Assembly (NCBI GenBank): GCA_022822085.1
Contig: JAJECK010000105.1
Span: 22,325 to 86,324, forward strand
DNA from: Candidatus Poribacteria bacterium
GTDB lineage: Bacteria; Poribacteria; WGA-4E; WGA-3G
Length of the DNA stretch: 64,000 nucleotides
Direction: 5' to 3'
Shown: positions 1 through 9,308 of the stretch, in pieces
Layout of the letters: every line of letters begins with the position of its first letter
Numbering within the stretch: position 1 is the first letter of the stretch
Position numbers and translations under genes: made by a program
Notes under the pieces: model-generated
The model's input: the letters and a program-made list of their open reading frames with translations, nothing else
What the model was told of the DNA's origin: nothing
Database searches by the model: none

Positions 1-1109
1 TTGCCGGAAAGATTTAGATGCGTCAATTGTGTTAGATTAGAAAGAGGCGTAATGTCAGAAATCTGATTATTCAAGAGCAATAAGGTTGACAACTGTTTCA
101 AGTTAGCGAGTGGTGTAATATCCCTTATCTTATTGTTCCAGAGCCGCAACCATGTCAACTGTGTCAATCCAGCAAGCGGGGTGATGTCGTTGACTTCATT
201 GTCCATTAGCGTCAACTCTGTTAGCTGCGTTAATCCAGCGAGCGGTGTGATGTCACTGATTGAATTGTCGTCAAGCCATAGAATGCTAAGATTGGTCAGT
301 TCAGTGATTGGTGTGATGTCACTAATCTGATTTTCTATAAGGTATAACTTTTCCAGTTTCGTCAATCCAGTAAGCGGGGTGATGTCACTAATTGGGTTAT
401 TCATGAGGTTTAACACTGTTAGCTGCGTCAATCCAACAAGTGGCGTGATGTCGCTGATTTGACTTTCCCAAAGCCATAACTTCCTCAATTCCGTCAAATT
501 AGAGAATAGCGTAAGGTCATTAATTGGATTACCTCCAAGATTCAATTCCCTTAACTGTTTCATTTCTATAAGTAGTGTAATGTTGTTAATTGGATTATTC
601 CCAATATGTAGATGCGTCAGTTTTGACAATTCAGTAATTGGTTTAATATCCCCGATTTGGTTATTGCTGCACCATAACTCTGTGAGTTGCGTTAATCCAG
701 AAACTGGGGTAATATCGCTGATTTGGTTGCCGAAGATTGATAACTTCTTGAGGTGCGTTAATTGAGTGAGTGGAGTGATGTCTTTGATTTGATTTTTCGT
801 TAGATATAGTTCCGTCAACTGTGTCAACTTAGAGAGTGGCTTGATGTCACTGATCTGATTTTCACCAAGTATTAATGTTGTTAATCCTGTTGCTTTTTCC
901 AATCCTGTTAGGTCTTTTATTCCTTTTGCTTTAGCATCTAAATTCTCTAATTTTTCCAATTCCTTTTGCGGAATAGGATCCGTTGGACCTAAATCGAGTG
1001 CTTTACGCACTGCGGCAGCTAAGTTGACATCTGGTATTGTCACGGCATAACTATATGAATAAGTGACGGAAGCGATGAGTATGATGAACATAAGACAATA
1101 ATTTTTCAT
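1..1109 (-). CDS. Secreted leucine-rich-repeat protein, partial (3' end outside window)
   Basis: The reading frame starts at the ATG at 1109-1107 and stays open to the left edge, so the C-terminus is missing. It begins with MKNYCLMFIILIASVTYSYS, a signal peptide, then an N-terminal cap (VTIPDVNLAAAVRKAL) and 22-residue repeats of the form LTxLxLxxNQISDIxPL, as in SDS22/internalin-type LRR proteins. The signal peptide and cap are almost the same as those of the next LRR gene (1185-2843), so the two are recent tandem duplicates. Such proteins are exported and bind other proteins; the ligand cannot be read from the sequence. Family confidence is high, function unknown. Confidence 0.85.
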   Translation of the reverse strand, partial: MKNYCLMFIILIASVTYSYSYAVTIPDVNLAAAVRKALDLGPTDPIPQKELEKLENLDAKAKGIKDLTGLEKATGLTTLILGENQISDIKPLSKLTQLTELYLTKNQIKDITPLTQLTHLKKLSIFGNQISDITPVSGLTQLTELWCSNNQIGDIKPITELSKLTHLHIGNNPINNITLLIEMKQLRELNLGGNPINDLTLFSNLTELRKLWLWESQISDITPLVGLTQLTVLNLMNNPISDITPLTGLTKLEKLYLIENQISDITPITELTNLSILWLDDNSISDITPLAGLTQLTELTLMDNEVNDITPLAGLTQLTWLRLWNNKIRDITPLANLKQLSTLLLLNNQISDITPLSNLTQLTHLNLSG

Positions 1110-1184
1110 AATGTCACCTCGTTGGAGAGTCAAGTTTCAGATATTCTTTAATCAGTTCGATGAATTTCTCCTTTAAACAGAGCG

Positions 1185-2843
1185 TCAGTCGTCTTCAGAA
1201 TTCACTTCCAAGTCTGGGTTAAGTTTTAATAGCCGTTGAAGCTGCTCCATATTTTGAATTGGATTATCCGAAATGTATAACCGTTTTAATTGTGTCAATC
1301 CTTCAAGCGGTGATATGTCAATGATCTGATTCCAGTGTAGTGCCAAAATCTGCAACCGTGTCATAAGTGTGAGCGGTGATATGTCACTAATCTGATTTCC
1401 ATATAACACCAACCTCCACAACTTTGTCAATCCTTCAAGTGGTTTTATGTCACTGATCTGATTAGTATTGAGCCACAATTCAGACAATTGCGTCAATCCA
1501 CCGATTGGCATTATATCACTAATCTGGTTATCCCAGAGCCATAACTTCGTCAACTGTTTCAAGTTAGCAAGTGGTTTTATGTTGATGATCTGGTTTTCGC
1601 CGAGGCATAGTTCTGTTAACTTTGTTAATCCACTGAGCGGTGTGAGATCGCTAATTTGATTATCCATGAGGTGCAATCCTGTTAATTGCGTTAATGGACT
1701 AAGCGGTGTGAGATCACTGATCTGATTCTTGCGAAGTTCCAAAGTTACTAAACTGGTTGCTTTTTCCAGTCCTGTTAAGTCTTCTATATTTTTGTTATAA
1801 GCATTCAGACGTTCTAATGTTTCCAACTTTTCTGGTGGAATAATGCCGGTACGTCTCAGACCGAGTGCGTCTCGGACAGCGTTAGCTAAGTTGCCATCAG
1901 GAATTGTGGGGTCCGGGGGACCTACCTGAATATCTAATTTCAAATACGGAAGTTGTGTTTGTAGTTTTTGCAGTGGTTCCATATCCTGAATTGGATTTCC
2001 TTTGACAGTTAATCGCGTTAGTCCCGTTAAAGTTTCAACGGGACTAACATCGCTGATTTGATTGTTATTGAACCGCAACTCTGTAAGTTGCGTCAAATTG
2101 GCAAGCGGTGTGAGATCACTAATTTGATTTTCTTGAAGCCATAAAAATGTAAGTTGTGTCAAGTTAGCGAGGAACGTGATGTCGCAAATTTCATTAGCAC
2201 CAAGAGATAGCCACGTCAATTGTGTCAAATTAGCGAGGGGTTTTATGTCGCTGATTTGATTCTGCTCGAGGTTTAGTTGTGTCAGTTGTGTTAAGTTAGT
2301 AAGCGGTGTGAGATCACTAATTTGATTTCCTCGAAGCCATAAAAATGTAAGTTGTGTCAAGTTAGCGAGGAACGTGATGTCGCAAATTTCATTACTATTA
2401 AGAGATAATGATGTTAACTGTGTCAATCCCGAGCGGAGTTTGATATTATTGCTAATTTGATTACCCGTGAGGTTTAGTTTTGTCAATTGCGTTAATCCCG
2501 TGATCGGTTTTATATCGCTGATTTGATTGTACCAGAGGTATAGTTTCGTTAACTGCATCAACTTAGTGAGTGGTGTGAGATCACTGATTTGATTTTCACT
2601 CAAATCTAAAGTCGTTAATCCTGTTGCCTTTTCCAGTCCCGTTAGGTCTTTTATGCCTTTATCTTTCGCATCTAAACTCTCTAATTTTTCCAATTCCTTT
2701 TGCGGAATAGGGTCCGTTCGGCCTAAATCGAGTGCCCTACGCACTACGGCAGCTAAGTTAGCATCGGGTATTGTTACAGCGTGGCTTGATGAATAAGTGA
2801 GAGAAGCGATGGGTATGATAAACATAAAACAATAATTTTTCAT
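1185..2843 (-). CDS. Secreted leucine-rich-repeat protein with two LRR blocks
   Basis: A 552-residue protein with a signal peptide (residues about 1-22) and two consecutive LRR units. Each unit opens with the same cap: TIPDANLAAVVRRALDLG near residue 24 and TIPDGNLANAVRDALGL near residue 310. Each is followed by 22-residue repeats (LTQLTxLxLxxNQISDIxPL), so the protein looks like an in-frame fusion of two ancestral LRR proteins. Inside the first block, a three-repeat segment containing NEICDITFLANLTQLTFLWL occurs twice, 66 residues apart. It is the middle gene of three tandem minus-strand LRR genes, 75 bp from the first and 13 bp from the third. It is probably an exported adhesion or protein-binding protein; the partner is unknown. 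Confidence 0.88.
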   Translation of the reverse strand: MKNYCFMFIIPIASLTYSSSHAVTIPDANLAAVVRRALDLGRTDPIPQKELEKLESLDAKDKGIKDLTGLEKATGLTTLDLSENQISDLTPLTKLMQLTKLYLWYNQISDIKPITGLTQLTKLNLTGNQISNNIKLRSGLTQLTSLSLNSNEICDITFLANLTQLTFLWLRGNQISDLTPLTNLTQLTQLNLEQNQISDIKPLANLTQLTWLSLGANEICDITFLANLTQLTFLWLQENQISDLTPLANLTQLTELRFNNNQISDVSPVETLTGLTRLTVKGNPIQDMEPLQKLQTQLPYLKLDIQVGPPDPTIPDGNLANAVRDALGLRRTGIIPPEKLETLERLNAYNKNIEDLTGLEKATSLVTLELRKNQISDLTPLSPLTQLTGLHLMDNQISDLTPLSGLTKLTELCLGENQIINIKPLANLKQLTKLWLWDNQISDIMPIGGLTQLSELWLNTNQISDIKPLEGLTKLWRLVLYGNQISDISPLTLMTRLQILALHWNQIIDISPLEGLTQLKRLYISDNPIQNMEQLQRLLKLNPDLEVNSEDD

Positions 2844-2856
2844 GGTGTATATTCTT

Positions 2857-3597
2857 TTATTTTTTTATGTCCAATTCCAAATCCGGAAGCTGTTTCAAGA
2901 GTTTTTGGAGTGGTTCCATATCCTGAATGCGATTCTTATCTATAGCGAAACGTTTTAGACTTGTAAAATTCTCAATAAAACTAATATCTCGGATTTGATT
3001 TTGATCCAATGCCAAATGTGTTAATTGTGTTAAACCTGCCAGGGGCGTTATGTTGCTGATTTGGTTTCCACTAAGCCATAAGTGTGTTATCTGCTTCAGG
3101 TTAACGAGCGGCGATATGTCGCTAAGTTCATTCCGTCTAATGTTTAATAACTGCATCTGTGTTAAGTTCGCAAGTGGTGTAATATCGCTAATTTGATTAT
3201 CCCAAAGCCCTAATTCTGTGAGTTGTGTTAGTTCCGAGAGCGGTTTGATGTTCCTGATACAATTATCACCAAGTCCTAACTTTGTGAGTAACTTTAAGTT
3301 TATCAGAGGAGCGATGTCACTGATCTGATTGTCCCAAAACTCTACATAAGTTAGTTGCGTCAAGCCACTAATAGGCGTGATGTCGGTGATTTGATTCTTC
3401 TGAAGTTCTAAAACCCTTAAGCTTGTCGCATTCTCCAATCCTGTTAGGTCATTTATGCCTTTTTCTTCGGCATGAAGTTTCTCTAATTCTTCCAATTTGT
3501 TTTGAGGAATAGAATCGTTTGAACGCAGACCGAGTGCATCGCGCACTGCTTCGGCTAAGTTGGTATCTGGTATTGTCACACAAGTATCATTATTCAT
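2857..3597 (-). CDS. Leucine-rich-repeat protein lacking a signal peptide
   Basis: Third member of the LRR array, about 246 residues from the ATG at 3597. It has one cap (VTIPDTNLAEAVRDALGL) and about eight 22-residue repeats, ending in the same MEPLQKLLKQLPDLELDI sequence type as its neighbour. The frame stays open up to an ATG at 3666, but those extra 23 codons lie in a repeat element (3610-3738) and do not resemble the signal peptides of the two paralogues. I therefore place the start at 3597. No Shine-Dalgarno sequence precedes either start. The signal peptide and probably the promoter were replaced by the repeat, so the gene may be inactive or intracellular. Confidence 0.7.
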   Translation of the reverse strand: MNNDTCVTIPDTNLAEAVRDALGLRSNDSIPQNKLEELEKLHAEEKGINDLTGLENATSLRVLELQKNQITDITPISGLTQLTYVEFWDNQISDIAPLINLKLLTKLGLGDNCIRNIKPLSELTQLTELGLWDNQISDITPLANLTQMQLLNIRRNELSDISPLVNLKQITHLWLSGNQISNITPLAGLTQLTHLALDQNQIRDISFIENFTSLKRFAIDKNRIQDMEPLQKLLKQLPDLELDIKK

Positions 3598-3609
3598 AAT
3601 ATTATGAGA

Positions 3610-3738
3610 TGGACACCACTGAGTGGTAGGAGGGAACTCCGATTCCCGACTATCAAAGTGTTTCATCGTGATTCGGAGATCGCTTGGACAAAGTGTTTCA
3701 TCGCGATTCGGAGATCGCTCCTACAAAAGAGGTGTCCA
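3610..3738. repeat. Composite repeat element with short terminal inverted repeats
   Basis: The element is bounded by TGGACACC (3610-3617) and its reverse complement GGTGTCCA (3731-3738). Inside, a 31-bp unit starting CAAAGTGTTTCATCG and ending GAGATCGCT occurs twice (3654-3684 and 3689-3719) with one mismatch. It sits directly on the 5' end of the LRR gene at 2857-3597. It has no coding capacity and looks like a MITE or a REP-type repeat. Confidence 0.6.
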
Positions 3739-3760
3739 CATATTTTATAATTCACTATAA

Positions 3761-6700
3761 TTATCCCTTATTCAGAACTTCGTCTAAATTGAGGATAAGG
3801 TTTGCTATCATTGTCCACGTAGCGACTTCAATTGGGTCTAATTTGTCATCAGGTTTGGATTCCCCAATGGCGATGAGTTCTTTAGCAGCTTCTGGATTTG
3901 CTTTCAATTCCTCAGCGTGTGCCTTCATCGTATCAAGGATTAGTGTGGCTTCCGCAGCTTTCGGTTCACGTGCGGTTGCCATCTCAAACATATATGCGAT
4001 CCGTTCTTCTGGGGTGTTACCACCTAATTTGATAGTGCGTTCCGCAAAGACGCGGGCAGCTTCAAAAAACTGCGGATCGTTCATCAACATCAACGCTTGC
4101 ATCGGTGTATTTGTGCGTTCCCGTCGGATAGTGCAAGCCTCGCGTGATGGTGCATCCAATATGTTCATCTGCGGTGGTGGTGCAGTACGCTTCCAGAAGG
4201 TATAGAGGCTTCGGCGATGGACCTTATCAGCACCCGAATCCTTCCTGAAGGTATCAGTGTTTGAACCTGTAAACCCAACGGCTTTCCATAAACCACCCGG
4301 TTGCGGGGGTTTAACACTCGGGCCACCGATCTTTTTGAACATCAACCCACTAAGTGCAAGTGCGTTATCACGCACGATTTCTGCATCAAACCGATACCTT
4401 GGACCGCGTGAGAGTAACACATTATCCGCATCAAGTTCCAACTTTTCAGGCGTAACTTTTGAACTCTGTCGGTATGTTGCTGAAGTGAACATCAGTTTCT
4501 GCATAGTCTGCACGTTCCACCCAGAAGCAATAAATTCAGTTGCGAGCCAGTCAAGGAGTTCTGGATGCACTGGTGGTGTGCCTTGTGTCCCAAAGTCCTC
4601 TGATGTTCGGACAATACCTGTTCCGAAAACATGTTGCCAGAAACGGTTGATCGTGACACGAGCGGTGAGGGGGTGTTTCGGCGAGACCAACCATTTTGCG
4701 AGTGAAAGTCTATTAGGTGGAGAACCTTTTACCATCGGTGGAAGCACAGCAGGAGTCTGTGGGTAGACCTGCTCGCCTCTGTGTTGGTATGCACCGCGTT
4801 CCAGAATGTATGCCCCGCGTGGCTCTGAACGTTCCTGCATAACCAATGTTGTGGTAAGCGAGTTGTTCAAGGAATTCCGCTTATTTTGCGTATCAGAAAT
4901 GTCGGCGTAAAGTTTCTTCAAATCCGCATCTGTTGTAACATTCCGACGGTAGTATTCTCGAATTTGCGTCTGTTGATCTCCATTGCGTTTACCCCTTTCA
5001 ATGGCTATGGTGTCAACGATGTTTGCTGTGACCATCGGTGCATCGGATTCTATGCGGAAGAAGAAGCCAGAAGGACCGGAATAGTTGACAACCTTTAGTA
5101 GCAAAGCATTGTTGCCAGGGTTGAGTTGGATTTGCACCTTCTCAGTATCTGGTGCTGCATCGCGTTGGATATTGCTTGCAAGCACTTCCGTTTGATTTAC
5201 CCAGACCTTCAACGCATCATTACTACTAAGGTAAAGTGTTGCTTTCTGATTGGTTTCTGAGGAGATGTTCCGATAGAGATAGGTTGCACTATTTTCTCCG
5301 ACGATATCGTTATGCACCTCTCCATCTTTCCAGTGTGTCTGCTGTTTCCATGTCAATTCTTGCGAACCGACGGTGAATTTATCCTTTGTATTCACAGGTT
5401 TGGTTTCTGGTTCATAAACATTATAGAAGGCGACGTTGCCGTGTTCAGCAGTGAATGGGCCGACTGAATGCCAGTTTGCGATTCCAACTTTAGAACCGAT
5501 TGGGTATATTGTCGGCGCATTTGTTACAGCGAGTCTGAATCGACCAAAATGGTGTTTCGCATGTTCAGATTCGTGCTTGAGTCTGATCCTAACCAGCCCA
5601 CCTTCCGTGCCAAATGGATTTGCAACGAGGAAAATCGCTTGTCGACTGTTTCCACGATTATTGTTGCTTTCCAATCCCCATCCTGTTTCCGGTTTATCGT
5701 CAAATGTGTTTGGTATGGCGAAATCACCTGCCTGCTCTTTGTCTGCCCAAGCTTTAACGATAGGAACGGCTGTCCACGGATCTTGTTCCTCTGTTGGTTC
5801 GACTGCATCTTCAGTCGTTTCTTCTTCAGTCTTCTTTTCATCAGTTTCTGGTGTTGCAACTTCTTCAGCAGGTTCTTCTCCATCAGTTTCAGGAGCAGCG
5901 TCAGCATTTTCTTGAGCTGTTTCTTCCGCCGGTTTGTCAGCATTTTCTTGCACTGCTTCCTCCGCCGGTTTGTCAGCATCTTTCTCTTCGTCGGTTGCTG
6001 CGGCATTTTTTTCTGCTGGTTTGTCAGCAATTTCTGGCACTGCTTCTTCAGCGGGTTCGTCACCAGTTTTCGCTTCATCGGTTTCTGTAGCGTTTTCTGG
6101 TGTTTCTTCAGCAGTATCCGATTCTTCAGCTGCCTTTTTTGCTTCCTCGGCTGCTTTTGCTGCTTCAGCCGCTTTCTTTGCCTCTTCAGCTGCTTTCTTT
6201 ATTGCCTCAGCTGCCCTTTTTGCTGCTTCCTGTGCTTCAGCAAGCATCTGTTCTGACATATCGACAGGGACAACGTCAACAGAAAATCCTGTTAGAACTA
6301 CGTTGCTATTGTCTGTGCGACCAATACCACTTCCGGGTAAGGATTTATCAGGTAGACCTTCTAACCGCACAGCACTCCATTTACCTTGGGGTAGTTTAGC
6401 AATAACTTCGTATACCTCTTTATCCGGATTTGTGCCACTTGCTAAAACTGAATTATCGTCCTGTATTGCGAGTGTCGCGCCCCCTTGTGAAAGTACTACC
6501 TCTGGTTTGATAGTCGTCCATCGAGGCATTCTGTTTTCCCAAGCGGTTTGTGCAGCGTCTATATGTGGTATTGGACCTTTACTCTGTGCATCTAATTCTT
6601 TGATCTTGTCATCATATTTTGTGAGTTGTGCTGTCTGTTCAGGAGTAGGCAACTTCACAACAGGTGGAGAATCTTTGCGATTGCCATCCATTGCATTTTC

Positions 6701-7804
6701 TGTGATGTTGTTGAAATAGGCGTAGAGTTGATAGTATTCCTTCTGTGAAATCGGATCGTATTTATGGTCGTGGCATTGTGCACAACCTGCAGTGAGTCCC
6801 ATCCAGACGGTTGCCGTTGTATTTGCTCTATCAACTGCATATCGGACGTAGTATTCTTCCGCGATTGATCCGCCTTCACTTGTTGTGACGTGGCATCGAT
6901 TGAAACCAGTTGCAACACGTTGCTCAACCGTCGGTTCGTGCAAGAGATCCCCTGCCAGCTGTTCAACGGTAAACTGGTCGAAAGGCATGTGATTATTGAA
7001 TGCGTTGATGACCCAATCTCTGTAGGGCCACATTTCACGGTAGTTGTCTAAATGTAGTCCGTGTGTGTCACCATAGCGCGCGACATCTAACCAGAAACGT
7101 GCCATGTGTTCGCCGTATTCCGGTTTTGCCATATAAGTATCAATCAGTTTTTCGTAAGCATTGGGTGAGTCGTCATTTAGGAATAGGTGTATCTCTTCAA
7201 GTGTTGGTGGTAGACCTGTGAGGTCAAAACTCAAGCGTCTGATGAGTGTGCGTTTGTTTGCTTCTTTGGCAGGTCGAAGTCCTTCTTTTTCAAGACGTGA
7301 GAGAATGAACGCATCAATTGGATTTCGGACCCAATTCGCTGTAGTGACATTGGGTGGCGCTGGCTGAACAGGCGTGGTAAATGCCCAATGTTCTTCCCAT
7401 TTCGCGCCTTCGCTTATCCACTGCTTGATTGCTTCAATTTGTTCGGGTGTTAGCGTTTTATTGAAATTCGCTGGTGGCATCTGATAATTTTCATCATCAG
7501 ATATTATACGGAGATAAAGTTCACTTTCATCCGGATTTTCGGGGACAATAATCGGATATCCGCTCGGTTCAGAAAACGCGCCTTCCTTTGTGTCAAGTCG
7601 CAGATTTGCCTGTCTGGTCTTCTCGTCGGGACCGTGGCAGGCGAAACAGTTATTTGATAGGATAGGACGGATATCTTGGGTATAATCAACTGTCGTTTGT
7701 GCAGTTTCATGGTTATCTGCGGATGCAAGGGGTAACCCCAACATAAGGATGCACAAACATAATAACATTGTAGTTAGTGGAACGGAACTTTTAGCACTTT
7801 TCAC
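3761..7804 (-). CDS. Planctomycete-type cytochrome c protein (PSCyt1-DUF1549-DUF1553) with a large acidic Ala/Glu/Lys insert
   Basis: A 1347-residue exported protein. The start is GTG at 7804, behind GGGAGAAG, and gives a signal peptide (about residues 1-29). A c-type heme motif CFACH lies at residues 53-57 (PSCyt1), followed by a DUF1549 domain with a second motif (CAQCH, near residue 340) and a C-terminal DUF1553 (PSD1) domain with AKWLVSPKHPLTARVTINR. Residues about 520-680 are low-complexity: Ala/Lys/Glu-rich and then repeats such as ENADKPAEE. A beta-sandwich-like region (WVNQTEVLAS) follows the insert. These proteins occur in Planctomycetes and Poribacteria beside sulfatases and are thought to act in periplasmic redox chemistry; the substrate is unknown. 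The low-complexity insert is unusual and may be a flexible or wall-spanning linker. Confidence 0.88.
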   Translation of the reverse strand: MKSAKSSVPLTTMLLCLCILMLGLPLASADNHETAQTTVDYTQDIRPILSNNCFACHGPDEKTRQANLRLDTKEGAFSEPSGYPIIVPENPDESELYLRIISDDENYQMPPANFNKTLTPEQIEAIKQWISEGAKWEEHWAFTTPVQPAPPNVTTANWVRNPIDAFILSRLEKEGLRPAKEANKRTLIRRLSFDLTGLPPTLEEIHLFLNDDSPNAYEKLIDTYMAKPEYGEHMARFWLDVARYGDTHGLHLDNYREMWPYRDWVINAFNNHMPFDQFTVEQLAGDLLHEPTVEQRVATGFNRCHVTTSEGGSIAEEYYVRYAVDRANTTATVWMGLTAGCAQCHDHKYDPISQKEYYQLYAYFNNITENAMDGNRKDSPPVVKLPTPEQTAQLTKYDDKIKELDAQSKGPIPHIDAAQTAWENRMPRWTTIKPEVVLSQGGATLAIQDDNSVLASGTNPDKEVYEVIAKLPQGKWSAVRLEGLPDKSLPGSGIGRTDNSNVVLTGFSVDVVPVDMSEQMLAEAQEAAKRAAEAIKKAAEEAKKAAEAAKAAEEAKKAAEESDTAEETPENATETDEAKTGDEPAEEAVPEIADKPAEKNAAATDEEKDADKPAEEAVQENADKPAEETAQENADAAPETDGEEPAEEVATPETDEKKTEEETTEDAVEPTEEQDPWTAVPIVKAWADKEQAGDFAIPNTFDDKPETGWGLESNNNRGNSRQAIFLVANPFGTEGGLVRIRLKHESEHAKHHFGRFRLAVTNAPTIYPIGSKVGIANWHSVGPFTAEHGNVAFYNVYEPETKPVNTKDKFTVGSQELTWKQQTHWKDGEVHNDIVGENSATYLYRNISSETNQKATLYLSSNDALKVWVNQTEVLASNIQRDAAPDTEKVQIQLNPGNNALLLKVVNYSGPSGFFFRIESDAPMVTANIVDTIAIERGKRNGDQQTQIREYYRRNVTTDADLKKLYADISDTQNKRNSLNNSLTTTLVMQERSEPRGAYILERGAYQHRGEQVYPQTPAVLPPMVKGSPPNRLSLAKWLVSPKHPLTARVTINRFWQHVFGTGIVRTSEDFGTQGTPPVHPELLDWLATEFIASGWNVQTMQKLMFTSATYRQSSKVTPEKLELDADNVLLSRGPRYRFDAEIVRDNALALSGLMFKKIGGPSVKPPQPGGLWKAVGFTGSNTDTFRKDSGADKVHRRSLYTFWKRTAPPPQMNILDAPSREACTIRRERTNTPMQALMLMNDPQFFEAARVFAERTIKLGGNTPEERIAYMFEMATAREPKAAEATLILDTMKAHAEELKANPEAAKELIAIGESKPDDKLDPIEVATWTMIANLILNLDEVLNKG

Positions 7805-7973
7805 TGGAATCTTCTCCCTTTTGCAATTTGGTTTAGATGCACAAGTTTGTAATGACGAAATATTATATTATGTAACGTTACGGCAATCATAAAGTTTAAA
7901 AATTGAGTTATGCAATTTTAAGGTGTTTAAGGTTTTATTGTCAATACTTTTTTGAATCAGTATGTAGTTTTAA

Positions 7974-8002
7974 TTGAGGATATAACGAATATATGGTAGA
8001 AT
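7974..8002 (+). promoter_or_regulatory. Sigma70-type promoter for the nuclease-like pseudogene
   Basis: TTGAGG (7974-7979), a 17-bp spacer and TAGAAT (7997-8002), lying 58 bp upstream of the ATG at 8061. The upstream sequence (GTCAATA...TATGTAGTTTT) resembles that of the promoter at 8920-8948. Confidence 0.55.
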
Positions 8003-8060
8003 CATAGACAGGATAGATCATAGTTCTTGATGAGTAGAAGCATTATTGAGGAATAACAAG

Positions 8061-8668
8061 ATGGCATTTAGTGATTTCAAAGCGATCCCTGAAGTTCAGG
8101 AGAAATTTGGGATACGACATGTGGAAAATGACTTTATAGAGTCAAAAAGGACAGCGGGGCCTTCCAAACAATTTCTACAAGAATTTGATTTTAACCGCGA
8201 TTATATTGATGTTCTCACATCCGAGGGTGCGCGGTGTGAAGCCATTACCTTCCCTGTTTTGCGTGAAGTCTACAAAGGATATGCTGATTATTACGCACTC
8301 TGGATAAAAAAGCCGATCGCTTATGATGATGTTCTGAGCGGGACGCCAGATTATTTTATTTCAACACGATCTGAGTTGGGGAAACTCGTTGTTGGTACGC
8401 CGTTGATAATGCTGGTTGAAGCAAAGAAGAACGACTTTGAGATGGGTTGGGGCAATGTCTCGCGGAGTTAGTCGCCGCGCAAAAGATAAAAGATGATACG
8501 GAACATCCTGTGTTCGGTATTGTTAGTGATGGAACACTCTGGCAGATTGGACATCTTATCGGTGAAACCTTTACCCAAAATCGAACGAGTTTTAGCGTGG
8601 ATAACTTGCCTGTCCTGTTTGGTGCAATTGATTCGGTTTTTAAAGCAGCAAAAAATTTCACCCAGTAA
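8061..8668 (+). pseudogene. Frameshifted PD-(D/E)XK nuclease-like gene
   Basis: The start is the ATG at 8061, with GAGGAA eight bases upstream; a TTG at 8046 is in frame but less likely. The first frame reads to a stop at 8471. The second frame (8447-8668) continues the same protein: ...NDFEMGWG joins ...QCLAELVAAQKI if one G is added to the GGGG run near 8448-8452. The first part contains TPDYF, then LIMLVEAKKNDF, which fits the PD-(D/E)XK nuclease signature, so this was probably a restriction-like or DNA-processing nuclease of about 200 residues. The break is a one-base deletion in a homopolymer and may be a real mutation or a sequencing error. Confidence 0.65.
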
Positions 8669-8693
8669 GTATTTTTACCGATTTGTGTAAAAC

Positions 8694-8840
8694 CTACCTA
8701 TTCCCCTGCCACCTTCTCAAAGATAATAACATGCTGCCACGGCAGGTCATCATGCGTTGCTACCCAAGACAACGGATGCGGTGTTGCCTCTTTCATCACC
8801 TGTAATTGGCTCATCTTGTGCAAACGATTAATCGGCACAT
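8694..8840 (-). pseudogene. Duplicated 3' fragment of the methyltransferase gene
   Basis: These 147 bases match 9345-9491, the last 47 or so codons of the downstream methyltransferase gene plus its stop, at roughly 90% identity by eye. The rest of the gene is absent. It is a remnant of a local duplication and has no start. Confidence 0.85.
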
Positions 8841-8919
8841 AAGGCTTAAATATGATTATCCATTCTAAAATGAGATAGCGTTTTTGTCAAATATTTTTGA
8901 TTTAGATATGTAGTTTTTG

Positions 8920-8948
8920 TTGAAGGTGTCCCAAAAAGATGATATAAT
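8920..8948 (+). promoter_or_regulatory. Sigma70-type promoter for the antitoxin-like gene
   Basis: TTGAAG (8920-8925), a 17-bp spacer and TATAAT (8943-8948), upstream of the gene at 9027. It is the second copy of the promoter region seen at 7974-8002. Confidence 0.6.
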
Positions 8949-9026
8949 CTTAAGTATGATTTTTCGTAGGAACGTGAAAATTACAATTTGTTGTGATCTT
9001 TCCAAAATTACTCAGCAGGAGAGAAA

Positions 9027-9308
9027 ATGCAAACAATCACACACACGGAATTACAAGCGTTAGTGGCAAAACTACCAGAATCCAAATTACCGTTAGCGTA
9101 CCGTTTGCTACATGCCTTGACAACAGCGGAAGGTGAAGCACCGCAAGCAAAATTTATGCGTCTTTCCGTAGAGGAACGCCGCCAACTTCTATCGCAACAA
9201 GCAGAACAGATGAAAGACCATTACGAACAGACTGCAGATGAACGCGCCAAATGGCAAGCAGGAGATTTCATTGATGAATCCGAGACGCGGGAAAACCTCG
9301 TTTGCTGA
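9027..9308 (+). CDS. Small antitoxin-like protein
   Basis: A 93-residue soluble protein with GGAGAG seven bases ahead of its ATG. It is charged and helical: an N-terminal segment KLPESKLPLAYRLLHAL, then LSVEERRQLLSQQAEQMKDH, YEQTADERAKWQAGDFIDE. The style and size are those of small antitoxins that precede MazF/PemK- or PIN-type toxins. The usual toxin is missing; only a possible stub overlaps its 3' end (9274-9315). The tail after FIDE (SETRENLVC) may be read-through caused by the loss of the original stop. The call rests on sequence style, not on a recognised domain. Confidence 0.45.
   Translation: MQTITHTELQALVAKLPESKLPLAYRLLHALTTAEGEAPQAKFMRLSVEERRQLLSQQAEQMKDHYEQTADERAKWQAGDFIDESETRENLVC

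Noticed and set aside
1..3600. Regular short repeats that might be a CRISPR array
   Set aside because: The repeats are 66 bp long, in frame, and code for leucine-rich repeats; spacers of equal length do not exist.
5436..6720. Several long open frames opposite the acidic insert
   Set aside because: They lie opposite a low-complexity coding region and only reflect its repeated codons; no ribosome-binding site or domain supports them.
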